Assembly (NCBI GenBank): GCA_964611035.1 | Contig: CAZSWT010000003.1 | Coordinates: 1 to 64,000 of the forward strand | Direction: 5' to 3' | Length of the DNA stretch: 64,000 bases | Source of the DNA: B33-G16 sp964611035 | GTDB taxonomy: Bacteria > Desulfobacterota > DSM-4660 > Desulfatiglandales > B25-G16 | The notes under the pieces: generated by a model | Databases searched by the model: none | What the model was told of the DNA's origin: nothing | The model's input: only the letters and a program-made list of their open reading frames with translations | In this document: positions 16,805 through 25,378 of the stretch, one piece after another | How the letters are laid out: each line of letters begins with the position of its first letter | Position numbering within the stretch: position 1 is the first letter of the stretch | Position numbers and translations under genes: made by a program

Positions 16805-16950
16805 AAAGCCACGGCTTTAGTCCCGACCTTTTGTGGTCGGGATTACGGTCGGGATGTCGTGCCACTAAGTCCCGCCGTTCGCGAAGCGAATCGGCGAAAC
16901 TAAGTGATGCCACTGGCAAGCCCGTGGGGCTCCACCTCTTTGAGAGGTGG
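16805..16950. other. Structured segment resembling an IS200/IS605-type transposon end
   Basis: Four consecutive hairpins: AAAGCC-AC-GGCTTT (16805-16818), TCCCGACC-TTTTGT-GGTCGGGA (16821-16842), CGCCGTTCGC-GAA-GCGAATCGGCG (16873-16896, one bulge), and CCACCTC-TTTGA-GAGGTGG (16932-16950). Closely packed hairpins without a gene recall the ends, and the guide-RNA region, of IS605/TnpB elements, but no transposase or TnpB frame is nearby. Assignment is tentative. 16483-16804 shows nothing convincing. Confidence 0.3.
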
Positions 16951-17005
16951 GTTTTGGTATCTGTTCAAGGTAGAGTTGGTGCAACATCCTGGCGATTTTT
17001 GGTGA

Positions 17006-17152
17006 CGACCGTTTGACAAAATAGTGATCAATGACAGCTTACACCATTTCGTGGGTGAGGATTACAAGGGAAAGGTCTTCAACCTGCTGATAGATGGTGT
17101 TGAGGCTGAAATCCATAATCGTTTCACTATCCTTGTGGATATGGCACAATAA
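17006..17152 (+). pseudogene. Unrecognised gene 3' remnant
   Basis: An open frame of about 48 codons with no proper start reads PFDKIVINDSLHHFVGEDYK, then GKVFNLLIDGVEAEIHNRFT, ILVDMAQ and a TAA. The composition is protein-like and the end looks like a natural C-terminus, but an in-frame stop lies directly upstream. I do not recognise the family. It may be the last exon-like fragment of a deleted gene. Its terminator may be the hairpin at 17209. Confidence 0.25.
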
Positions 17153-17208
17153 TTGCTTTTATAAAAGATAATAACTTTTTCCTCTTTTCTCATTAACACC
17201 TCCTCGTT

Positions 17209-17241
17209 GCCCTGTTAGCATACCCGCTAACAGGGCTTTTT
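17209..17241 (+). terminator. Rho-independent terminator
   Basis: A perfect 11-bp stem GCCCTGTTAGC / GCTAACAGGGC with a 6-base loop followed by TTTTT. It sits about 60 bp after the remnant ending at 17152 and presumably once terminated that gene. Confidence 0.75.
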
Positions 17242-17736
17242 CATCTGTGCTTAACTTTCTACTATTAGGACCTCTAAAAGTGGGTAAATGGCGGCACAAT
17301 ATGTAATACAATCCTGATAATTAGGTAATTCAATCCATGACCATCTTTCCATATATTTTAGACGATTTCTCCTTTCCGTTACGCTAACTATTGTGAATTC
17401 AAGGCGATATTCCTAATCTAAAACTATGGCATGATTTTAGCAGATTAAAAATAATATTAAGTGCCACTCAACTTCAACACCTATATAATTAACCATGTGA
17501 TGTCCAAGGGACTCCAAAGGTTATATTTTAAGAAAGGGAGTGTGTAGAGACACTGAAATAAGCTTCTTAGATGTGCGTGCATCTTCTCTGCGGGGCATCT
17601 CACAGCTATATTTGAACAGGAAAGTTGCGCCGCTAAGAATAACGGCATTGCGGGAAGCATTAGAAATGATGGTTGGGGTGTATTATATTAGCCCTAATCC
17701 TTTATGATATATTATAAAAGAGGGTGAGTGATTGTG

Positions 17737-17883
17737 ATGGGGGCAGCCATTAGACATTTTCTGAATCCTTTGCATATTTACTGCCGCCTGCGGGATATAG
17801 GAATTGCAAAGGGTATAGCTTTGTTTTTATGCTGGAATTATGAGCGCTCTATATTTCGATTTCTGTTAATGAAAAAACTATAA
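17737..17883 (+). CDS. Small hypothetical protein, 48 residues
   Basis: An ATG at 17737 preceded by AGAGGGTGAG opens a 48-codon frame MGAAIRHFLNPLHIYCRLRD, IGIAKGIALFLCWNYERSIF, RFLLMKKL. The NPLHIYCRLRD...YERSIF pattern looks like a conserved micro-protein (cationic, amphipathic) rather than random translation, but I cannot name a family. A second micro-frame follows 28 bp later on the same strand, suggesting a small operon. Confidence 0.4.
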   Translation: MGAAIRHFLNPLHIYCRLRDIGIAKGIALFLCWNYERSIFRFLLMKKL

Positions 17884-17911
17884 TCGGGATGAAAATTATT
17901 GGAGATATACT

Positions 17912-18037
17912 ATGCATTGGCATATCATTTTAATCGCGGTATTAGCTATCATCATCATTGCATGTATTAGGTTGGTCAAAAAAATCATTCGACCGATTGA
18001 TGACGAGGATTTGGAATACTACAGCAAATGGCGATGA
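17912..18037 (+). CDS. Small single-pass membrane protein, 41 residues
   Basis: ATG at 17912 preceded by TTGGAGATA. The product is MHWHIILIAVLAIIIIACIR followed by a charged tail LVKKIIRPIDDEDLEYYSKWR: one hydrophobic helix, positive-inside basic residues, and an acidic/aromatic end. It lies 28 bp after another micro-frame. Function unknown. It is too short to be certain, but the ribosome site and the TM-plus-tail layout favour a real gene. Confidence 0.4.
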   Translation: MHWHIILIAVLAIIIIACIRLVKKIIRPIDDEDLEYYSKWR

Positions 18038-18155
18038 ATTTCACCTTTTATCAGCTTTTTAGCAATCGGTGTTAAATAAAGTGAAATTAAGACTTACTCT
18101 GCCGTGAATCCACGCAGTAATCAATTACTCAGCTTCCAGAGAATCTCAGAGTCCT

Positions 18156-18453
18156 TTACAAAAAGTTTTGATTTCGGTTTGGAACTTTGAAAAAAGTGAT
18201 GTAGAATTTGGATAACAAATCTGGCACGAGATATTCATAGGCCTTGGAAAGAGCCAGTATGGCCTTGTGGATTTCGTTTATGTCAAGGCTGTAATTGGTC
18301 TTCCATTCTTCCATATGCGTTTTTATAACGCTTCTGGAAAGAGGCCTTCTTTACCTTCACTATGTTGCCACCTCTGTTTATCTCATTTTCAAAGATCGCT
18401 GTCTCGCATCCTCTACATCTAAATCTCTTTTTTGGTTTAACCGTTTGGATCAT
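18156..18453 (-). pseudogene. Frameshifted remnant of a small plasmid/ICE-type conserved protein
   Basis: On the minus strand an ATG at 18453 reads MIQTVKPKKRFRCRGCETAI, FENEINRGGNIVKVKKASFQ, KRYKNA, then after a one-base shift EEWKTNYSLDINEIHKAILA, LSKAYEYLVPDLLSKFY, with a stop at 18156. The FRxGxxxAxIFENE...V.....QKRYKD...W....SL..NE..KA...L.KAYEYL pattern resembles small proteins I associate with plasmids and integrative elements, usually of unknown function. The frameshift near 18308 breaks the gene. Confidence 0.45.
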
Positions 18454-18769
18454 TCCTTGGTTTTGTTGAAAATCATCATCTGTTAATTATTCAGTCTCTC
18501 TTGATCATCATTTATTAAATAATCTTTACATCCTGATGCTTTGATCTAACCTCATTTAATCAATGCCTCACATCAGCTGTTGATCATCTCAGGAGTTCCC
18601 CCTATCCCTACGATGCAAAACCTTACCTTGAAAAGGCAAGAATTATACTAAAGGACATCATGGAAATGCTTAAGGAAACGAAAGCATTAGAGGAAAAGCT
18701 TATCAGGTTGACTAAGGTTGAAAGGAAATTCTTAAAAAAAGAGCGGGAAAATACAGAGGGAATATTTAA

Positions 18770-18958
18770 TTGATTTTAGGTGGAGTAGTGTGGCTCCTGG
18801 CTGAAGTGCCAAAAGATATGCAGGTCACGAAGGGAGGCAGGGTAAAGCAGTATGCACTTTTTAGCAACAGCCACAATGGTTCATATGACATTGATTTCAG
18901 GTTGACCACGGTACGCGTTGTTTGCAAGAATACCTTATTTTCAGCCCTGAAGTCATGA
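18770..18958 (+). pseudogene. DUF932 (phage/plasmid-related protein) fragment
   Basis: The frame reads GGVVWLLAEVPKDMQVTKGG, then RVKQYALFSNSHNGSYDIDF and RLTTVRVVCKNTLFSAL. The WLLA.LP...........YLLFSNSHDGS......TPVRVVCQNTL block is the core of DUF932 proteins carried by phages and plasmids. The full family protein is some 300 residues, so both ends are missing. Just upstream a helical 54-codon open frame (about 18605-18772) may be another degraded piece. Together with 18156-18453 this marks an eroded mobile element. Confidence 0.55.
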
Positions 18959-19129
18959 TAAAAAACCTTTTTTAGGCGTGCCTCCCAGGGTGAGTATCCA
19001 ATATATACGAAAAGAAGGATTGGTTAGACCCATGAAGCTTCCAAACAGATCAGGGATCCAGGCAGCCATAAAGAATCTGGATCTTCAATAGAATGATTTA
19101 AGAGGATGAAAAAGGAGGAATATTTTCTG

Positions 19130-19729
19130 ATGAAGGCTACCATTAGAAGGAATGAGTTTATCTCACACCAAAAACATCTTTTAAACGCGAAACCCTCAAA
19201 AAAATTGGCTGAAACCGCGCAGGTAACAATTACTGCCTCAGAACAATTTTCAGTTACCTGGACTGGCTTTCGTCATGATATGGATTGCACAGCAGTACAG
19301 TGGGGAACAGTCAGATTGCCCTATAAACTCTGGCAACAAATTATCGAAAACCTGGTACCCATTATAAAAGACAAAGAGATTTCCATTAATGCAGAAAACT
19401 ATCAGATCGAGGTTGGTAAAACAAAAATAGAAAACCCCAGAATTGTAGTCACACATCTGGATAGATTATCTCTTGAAATATCAGGTGATGCAAAACCGAT
19501 TGAGATAGTTGCATTTGCTCTTAGGTATGATATCAGAACATTGAAGAATACCTCGGTGTGGAAAACAGTCACAATGGCGATAGATGAGGTTCGAAAGCAG
19601 ATTGAAAGAGCCTCAACTCCTTTAAGGAAATATGGCGTTACCCGAGAAGAACTTGCAATATTAGTAGCCCAGAAACGTAGCATTAAGGAACACGGGCGTT
19701 TTATCGATATTCTTTTTATTGATCACTGA
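19130..19729 (+). CDS. Protein of unknown function, possibly sliding-clamp-like fold
   Basis: About 199 residues. The ATG at 19130 is chosen because GGAGG sits 11 nt upstream. An ATG at 19106 has no usable site. No family recognised. The strand pattern VTITASEQFSVTWTGFRHDM, then GTVRLPYKLWQQIIENLVPI, KDKEISINAENYQIEVGKTK resembles a DnaN-type repeat (strand, strand, helix starting VPxxxxxxIIxxL, strands), but this is pattern similarity only. The C-terminal third is helical and basic. It lies 29 bp upstream of a small secreted protein and 0.6 kb before the BREX cluster on the same strand. Confidence 0.7.
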   Translation: MKATIRRNEFISHQKHLLNAKPSKKLAETAQVTITASEQFSVTWTGFRHDMDCTAVQWGTVRLPYKLWQQIIENLVPIIKDKEISINAENYQIEVGKTKIENPRIVVTHLDRLSLEISGDAKPIEIVAFALRYDIRTLKNTSVWKTVTMAIDEVRKQIERASTPLRKYGVTREELAILVAQKRSIKEHGRFIDILFIDH

Positions 19730-19758
19730 AAAAGATCTATTTCAAGAGGAGGTAAACG

Positions 19759-20010
19759 ATGAGAAATATACTGATAATAGTACTGTTTTTAGGGATGATG
19801 CTGTTTAATGGTGCTGTCTTGCAAAAGGATTGTATCTTTAAGGGCAGGACCAACATCAAGAGTAAAACTGGCGAGCTGAAAGGGTGGATGAAGAAGGATT
19901 TACTTCTGCCAAACCGGATTAATGTCTATGACAAATATGGGAATAAGAAAGGTTTTTTAGTGAAAGATACCCTCAGTCAGGACACCTGGTCTTTCAAGAA
20001 GGGCCGGTAA
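19759..20010 (+). CDS. Small exported protein with KxGxxKG-type strand repeats
   Basis: 83 residues after an AAGAGGAGG site. An N-terminal signal peptide (MRNILIIVLFLGMMLFNGAV) precedes a short domain with two related units: TGELKGWMKKDLLLPNRINV and YGNKKGFLVKDTLSQDTWSF. Such GxxxGxxxKDxLxPxRxxxYD units are known from small periplasmic or surface proteins of unknown role. It probably shares a transcript with the protein encoded at 19130-19729 and ends before the terminator at 20184. Confidence 0.7.
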   Translation: MRNILIIVLFLGMMLFNGAVLQKDCIFKGRTNIKSKTGELKGWMKKDLLLPNRINVYDKYGNKKGFLVKDTLSQDTWSFKKGR

Positions 20011-20183
20011 TGGATAAGAGGGAGTGGAGCTTGTCGAATAGCACCCTCGAACCATGATTTCAAATCATGATTTCTTGACATATCAGTAAGGTAAGAGTAA
20101 TTTTACTCATACTTGAGCGCTTTCTTTGACCTATTGGGGAGGATGGAATGGTCGGTTATTCTTTAAGCAGGCATTGCATAAAG

Positions 20184-20217
20184 CTCCATCAACTTAAAAG
20201 AAGGATGGAGTTTTTTT
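20184..20217 (+). terminator. Rho-independent terminator before the BREX cluster
   Basis: CTCCATC (20184-20190) and GATGGAG (20204-20210) form a 7-bp stem followed by seven T residues. It separates the 19.1-20.0 kb gene pair from brxA, so BREX likely has its own promoter in 20218-20306. Confidence 0.65.
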
Positions 20218-20306
20218 AGTTCAAGCTATTGGATTTTAGCTTTGATTTATAATCAATCATTGACCAAAAGAATAGCCCCAAATCAACCATCTATCTGGGA
20301 TAATTT

Positions 20307-21032
20307 ATGAGTGCAGATAAAAATACATCAAAGAATCTTCGAAAGCCAAAGTTGAAAACTACCCTTGCATCGTCGGGCCTACTCCTCCCCGAACTCTCTG
20401 TTCTCGTATCTGATTCAGAAAGAGATGCCGCCTATGACCGCTTAAGGGAACTGGCAGTTGATGACAATATTCTTTCCAAACCCTCTATTCAATCCCGGAA
20501 AAAAATATGGACAAAACTACTTGATCGATACAAATTTGACGCCAAAGATCAGTCCTTTCAACTTTGGTGGAGCTTAATTCCTGAAAGCGAGAGTTATGAT
20601 TTAGCACAACTCGCCATCTTACGCTGGGCTCAATCTGACCTCCTGCTCAGATTTTTGTGGAGAGAAATTTACCTTCCAAGAAAAAACATGGATTCTTCTA
20701 TTCAATCTGAAGATATAATAGGTTTTATTCATGAAATGAAGGGAACGCTTATACCTAAACAGTTCTTTTTGGGGCGTTCTCGTGAAGTTCAAGTAAGTAT
20801 TGCCCAGCATTTCCTGTTGGTCCTGAGGGAATGTGGAGCAGCTAAAGGAAAAAAGAATAAGGTGTTTGTCACCATTCCGGTTGGAGAAAATGCATCTCGT
20901 TATGCAGTTCATCTCGCCAGACAAGAATGTCCTGGCTCTCATGAGATTCTTAACCATTGGGCTTTGAGATGGTGGGGAGGCTATTCTTCGAAAGCTGATG
21001 AGATTCTCAGACAGATTGAATCTTATCGTTAA
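20307..21032 (+). CDS. brxA: BREX protein BrxA (DUF1819)
   Basis: 241 residues, basic and helical, the first gene of a type I BREX operon. The segment KTTLASSGLLLPELSVLVSD near the N-terminus and the C-terminal NHWALRWWGGYSSKADEILR are consistent with BrxA, a small winged-helix protein that is a core but poorly understood BREX component. Assignment is strengthened by the complete canonical gene order that follows. A weak GGGAT site precedes the ATG. Confidence 0.88.
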   Translation: MSADKNTSKNLRKPKLKTTLASSGLLLPELSVLVSDSERDAAYDRLRELAVDDNILSKPSIQSRKKIWTKLLDRYKFDAKDQSFQLWWSLIPESESYDLAQLAILRWAQSDLLLRFLWREIYLPRKNMDSSIQSEDIIGFIHEMKGTLIPKQFFLGRSREVQVSIAQHFLLVLRECGAAKGKKNKVFVTIPVGENASRYAVHLARQECPGSHEILNHWALRWWGGYSSKADEILRQIESYR

Positions 21033-21066
21033 GTCACACTCTTTGAGATTTTGCTAAAGGTGATTT

Positions 21067-21612
21067 ATGTCCGAAAGGTCCCTTCAAGAATTGGTAAATG
21101 ACACGGTGAATGCTTGCCGAAACCCTGTCAGTTCCGATTTCGATCCTTCAGCTGTTGTTGTATGCCCCCCCAATTGGATTCACGTACTCGAACAAAGGGT
21201 GTTGGCAGAGCTTCAGCCCGAGATACATAATGAAGATTGTGTTGTCATTTCTGCCGAAGGCTTGATGCTTCAGTTCTGGGAAGATGCCGCATCCAAAGGA
21301 GATAAGATTGAAGATCTGTCCCCACGAAATATGCGTCGTTTTATGGATTATGAAGAGCATGAATACCTTGGACGGCTTTTTACGGCTATTTTAAATGCCT
21401 TCGAAAAGCATCCTAATCTTAAAACCTGTCTCATAACCGGCCTTTGGATATTCTATCCATCCGTCCATACATCCACAATTCTTTCTGACCTAAAAAACCG
21501 CAATTTAAAAGGTCAGGTCATTTTCCTTTACCCCGGGGTTGATCAGGATGGTATCTATCTAAAACTATTGGGACTTGATGAAGGTTTCGGCTACAAGGCA
21601 CGGAGGATTTAA
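21067..21612 (+). CDS. brxB: BREX protein BrxB (DUF1788)
   Basis: 181 residues, the usual length for DUF1788. Features include NWIHVLEQRVLAEL, LMLQFWEDA, RRFMDYEEHEYLGRLFTAIL, and a C-terminal LKGQVIFLYPGVDQDGIYLKLLGLDEGFGYKARRI, which matches the family's conserved FFYPG.Y.G....LF........YYRA-type end. It lies between brxA (34 bp) and brxC (1 bp), so translation of brxB and brxC is probably coupled. Its role in BREX is structural or regulatory and not known in detail. Confidence 0.9.
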   Translation: MSERSLQELVNDTVNACRNPVSSDFDPSAVVVCPPNWIHVLEQRVLAELQPEIHNEDCVVISAEGLMLQFWEDAASKGDKIEDLSPRNMRRFMDYEEHEYLGRLFTAILNAFEKHPNLKTCLITGLWIFYPSVHTSTILSDLKNRNLKGQVIFLYPGVDQDGIYLKLLGLDEGFGYKARRI

Positions 21613-21613
21613 T

Positions 21614-24600
21614 ATGTCCACCAAATTAAAGGAAGTACTCAAAAAAGATCTTGTCCGGGATAAGGTTGATCCGACCGTCAAAGTGGATGATAACAAACGC
21701 CTGTATATAGACATACGGGAGTTTGTGATAACCGAAGAGATTGCCGTTGATGCCCTAAAACTGGTACGTGCCATATCAGGTCAGCTGCAAGAGCTTCAAC
21801 GAGGCTCCATCCCTCAGGCGGTTGTGGATGCATGCTGGCTTTCAGGCTTTTTCGGAACGGGGAAAAGTCACTTAGCCAAGCTTATTGCCGCGTTGATTCA
21901 AAATCCGGTCCTGACACATAAGGAAATTTCTTTATCGGCACTTGAGCTTTTCTATCAAACCCACGAACCGATTAACCAGGTTGAGAAGGACCTAGAGGCC
22001 GAACTCAAAACGCTTTCCCGCCTTGCTAATCCGGTACTTATCGTGTTTGAAATTACTGCGGCCAAAAAAGGGGTTCATGATTCCTTATCGGAAATTTTCT
22101 TGAGAAAATTCTTTGAAGGCCTTGGGTATGCCTCCAGCCTGTGGATTGCACGTATTGAAAGGGATCTTGATGAACGGGGCCTCTATGATGAGTTCAAGAA
22201 GGCCGTTTCTGATAAAGGAATGGGTAACTGGGAAGAAGAGCGCCGGGCGTCCCAAAGGGTCCCTGCAATATTAATGCAGGTGCTGCCAGAGGTGGACTCC
22301 ACATACTACCGCAACGAGGCCGATGTGGAGGCAGGGATCGAAAAGGCAGAAGATGAGGATGAGGCCTCCCCTGAAGGGCTTGTAGAAGAGATAAACAGAT
22401 ATCTTGAGCGTAAGGCGCAGGGAGGAGATGGGAGAATACCGCTGGCTTTTTTCGTGGTTGATGAAGTCGGTCAGTTTATTGCAGCAAATAGCGAGCGTAT
22501 TGAAGAAATCCGAAGCATCGTGGAAAGGGGCGCAATGGTTGGAAACGGTCGGATATTCACTGTCATGACATCCCAGGAAGATCTGGCTGCCGCCATAGGA
22601 GGGGTTGTCAAGGGAGATCAGATGAACAAACTCAATGCTCGTTTTGGGGTAAAAATTGACCTCAAAAGCCAGAATGTGGCTAAAATTGTGCAGGAAAGAC
22701 TGCTTATTAAGACTCCAACAGGTGCTACCCAGCTTACAGAGTCTTTTCGTGATTGGGAAGGGCCGATTAGCGAGATTGAAAACCTCCAGCTACGAGGTGT
22801 TTCCTATCCCACAAGCGACCCGGCATCATTTACCGCCCACTACCCGCTGCTGTCCTATCAGGTGCAATTAGCACAGGATATACTGGCCACTTTACGAGGG
22901 CCTCGCCTTAGCGGCACGGAACGTAGCATGATCCAGATTGTCCAGGAGGCAGTGGCCGCTCGCTCTGAAGATGATCTGGGTGTACTGATTCCATTCGATG
23001 CCGTATTCGAGGCCAATGAAAGCGAGCTTTCAAGTATTCACCACCTGGGGACTCATGGTGTCAGGGAGATCAATGGGTCAGATAAAAAATTAGGGTGGAG
23101 CGATACTACGGATTTCGCACAACCGTCCAGGATACTTAAGGTCCTCTACCTCATCCAACGTTTGGAGGAAAAAAGATGGATACCCCAAAAAGCGGATACA
23201 ATTACAAAGCTGATGGCGGATCATGTAGAGATTAACCTCTCAGCCCTCAGGGAGAAAGTCACAAAAGGTCTGGAAAAGCTTGTTTCAGCCAGCATGGTCT
23301 CCTTCGATGGTGAGTCCTATCATTTTCTGAGTCAGGAAGAGAGAGAGATTGAGCAATATTTTCTGGATAGAAAAGGGAAAGTCAGGATACCTGATCTTGA
23401 AAGAGATATTAAAGATCGTGGCAGGGCGATCCTGGCCGCAAACAAGATTACAGATGGGACTCAACAGTACCAGCTAAGATACGGTTCATCGGGTCAGGGC
23501 CTATTCGGCTTTGAGACCAAGTTAGATGGGGAGGTTATCTCACCTTCGGGTGGTGGTCCGCTACAGCTTGAGATCTACACCCCGCTTTCAGGTGTAAAGC
23601 TTGAACAGATTCGCACACTCAATCTGGCTGACGGCCCTCAGGGGAAAACCGTCTATTGGATTGCTGATGAATCCCAAAAGGCTGACTTGGCTGAAACCCT
23701 TCGCCAGATTCGCGCACTGGAAGAGACGATCAATCATTACCAGCCTAAAGCAGATAGGGATGAAATTTCAGCGGCTGCCAAAGATGCGGTTCGAAAGAAA
23801 AATACTGATCTAACCCGCGCGCAAAAGAAAGCAGATGACTTTATCTCTCAAACTTTTATGAAGGGTCGCTTGCTATTCTCAGGTGAAGAACACACCCTGC
23901 CTGCCCCGGAAGCCGATTCACTGAAGAAGGTTCTTGCTATTGCCGGAAATGTTGTTATCCTAAACCTTTTTGACCGGTTTCATCTTGCAGACAAGGCTTA
24001 CGATGACAAAGATTCTGTTTATAAGGCCATTTTTAATCCTGCAGGCAACCTCGCCACTTTGGAAGGTATTCGCAATTTCAACTTAGTAGACACTCAAGGC
24101 CACATAAAAGCACAAACCGGAATAGTCAGTGAAATGCAGGGAGTTCTAACTGCCCTTGAAAATACTCAGGCGGTTGTAAAGGCCCAGGATATCAGACATA
24201 AGCTGCAGGATATACCCTATGGCTGGCCCCGGGGAGCGATCCAATTAGGATCAGCAGCTCTATTTCGGTGCGGCCAGATAGAGATTACGCATAAAGGAAA
24301 TCCTGTTTATGATTTCCGTCAACTGCAGGACGCTTACAAGGTCTTTTCAAAGATCAGCTCGTTTGATGCCCTTGAGATAAGAAGTGTTACGGATATCCTT
24401 ACCCCTGAAGAGATTCAGACAACTTATCTCTTTTGCAAGAATACCCTCCAAATGGAGGACGTCACTGAAAGCGTTAACGACATTTTTCTTCATTTCAGGG
24501 ACTATCGAACGGGGCTGGAACATTTTAAGACAACACTCGCAGATTTTGTGGCCCAAGGATTGCCTCTGCCCAATCCGATCCAGGAAAAAGCCACCTTGCT

Positions 24601-25378
24601 TGAAGCTTCAAAAACTAAAAACAAACCCCAGGAGCTGGTTAAATGGATACTGGATAATCAGGACGACCTGAAAAAACTTCATGAGCAAGTAAGCCAGGTA
24701 AAGGATTTTGTTGAGAGCAATAAACTCGCGCTTCAAAACGCGTTACCTCTTATTAAAAGAGCCGAGGCCTCCCAGGTACTGAAGCAGAAAGATAAGGACG
24801 GCTCAATCCCGGAAGCGATCAACCAGCTCAAACACCTCATCGAAAACCGTGAGGTGGTGTCCAAATGGGCCGATTTTCAGACCTATCGTGCAGTAGTGGA
24901 AAACGCTTATCGTTCAGCCTATGAAGAGTATAGGAAGGCATTTGGAAAAGAGGTGCAAGCACTTGAACAAAGTGTCAAAACACGGCCTAAATTTGCGTCC
25001 CTGCAGTCTGATAAACAGGAAACCGTCTTTACAAAATGGTTTGGCAGTCATGGGCTTGTAAGGGCCGGAATCTCACAACATCCTGTTGGCACTCTCAAAG
25101 AGCTGTTAGATGCGGATCAAGCCACTTCCCTCGATGCCCTGGCAGGTCGTGTCGGGACTGTTCCAGGGCTGTTAGCCGATATCCTTGTGGACATTCAAGA
25201 ATTAGGCAGAAAACCAGAAGAAGAGGAGAGAGAACCAAGGATGCGCACGTGGCGGCCAAAGGCTATCACAAAGGGCATGGTCATCCGAAAAGATGAAGCG
25301 ATGGAAATCGCCGATGAATTTAGACAGGAATTGGAAGAGCAGTTTGAAGAAGGCGTGGAGGAAGTCATTATCCAATGA
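21614..25378 (+). CDS. brxC: BREX ATPase BrxC (DUF499-like/PglY family)
   Basis: 1254 residues from the ATG at 21614, preceded by CGGAGGA. An in-frame ATG 39 bp upstream lies inside brxB and has no such site. Walker A GFFGTGKS is at residues 78-85, and PLAFFVVDEVGQFIA is the Walker B region. The C-terminal half is long, helical and charged, as in BrxC/PglY. BrxC is a large STAND/AAA-like ATPase required for BREX immunity and methylation. The stop overlaps the pglX start by 4 bp. The frame is intact. Confidence 0.94.
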   Translation: MSTKLKEVLKKDLVRDKVDPTVKVDDNKRLYIDIREFVITEEIAVDALKLVRAISGQLQELQRGSIPQAVVDACWLSGFFGTGKSHLAKLIAALIQNPVLTHKEISLSALELFYQTHEPINQVEKDLEAELKTLSRLANPVLIVFEITAAKKGVHDSLSEIFLRKFFEGLGYASSLWIARIERDLDERGLYDEFKKAVSDKGMGNWEEERRASQRVPAILMQVLPEVDSTYYRNEADVEAGIEKAEDEDEASPEGLVEEINRYLERKAQGGDGRIPLAFFVVDEVGQFIAANSERIEEIRSIVERGAMVGNGRIFTVMTSQEDLAAAIGGVVKGDQMNKLNARFGVKIDLKSQNVAKIVQERLLIKTPTGATQLTESFRDWEGPISEIENLQLRGVSYPTSDPASFTAHYPLLSYQVQLAQDILATLRGPRLSGTERSMIQIVQEAVAARSEDDLGVLIPFDAVFEANESELSSIHHLGTHGVREINGSDKKLGWSDTTDFAQPSRILKVLYLIQRLEEKRWIPQKADTITKLMADHVEINLSALREKVTKGLEKLVSASMVSFDGESYHFLSQEEREIEQYFLDRKGKVRIPDLERDIKDRGRAILAANKITDGTQQYQLRYGSSGQGLFGFETKLDGEVISPSGGGPLQLEIYTPLSGVKLEQIRTLNLADGPQGKTVYWIADESQKADLAETLRQIRALEETINHYQPKADRDEISAAAKDAVRKKNTDLTRAQKKADDFISQTFMKGRLLFSGEEHTLPAPEADSLKKVLAIAGNVVILNLFDRFHLADKAYDDKDSVYKAIFNPAGNLATLEGIRNFNLVDTQGHIKAQTGIVSEMQGVLTALENTQAVVKAQDIRHKLQDIPYGWPRGAIQLGSAALFRCGQIEITHKGNPVYDFRQLQDAYKVFSKISSFDALEIRSVTDILTPEEIQTTYLFCKNTLQMEDVTESVNDIFLHFRDYRTGLEHFKTTLADFVAQGLPLPNPIQEKATLLEASKTKNKPQELVKWILDNQDDLKKLHEQVSQVKDFVESNKLALQNALPLIKRAEASQVLKQKDKDGSIPEAINQLKHLIENREVVSKWADFQTYRAVVENAYRSAYEEYRKAFGKEVQALEQSVKTRPKFASLQSDKQETVFTKWFGSHGLVRAGISQHPVGTLKELLDADQATSLDALAGRVGTVPGLLADILVDIQELGRKPEEEEREPRMRTWRPKAITKGMVIRKDEAMEIADEFRQELEEQFEEGVEEVIIQ

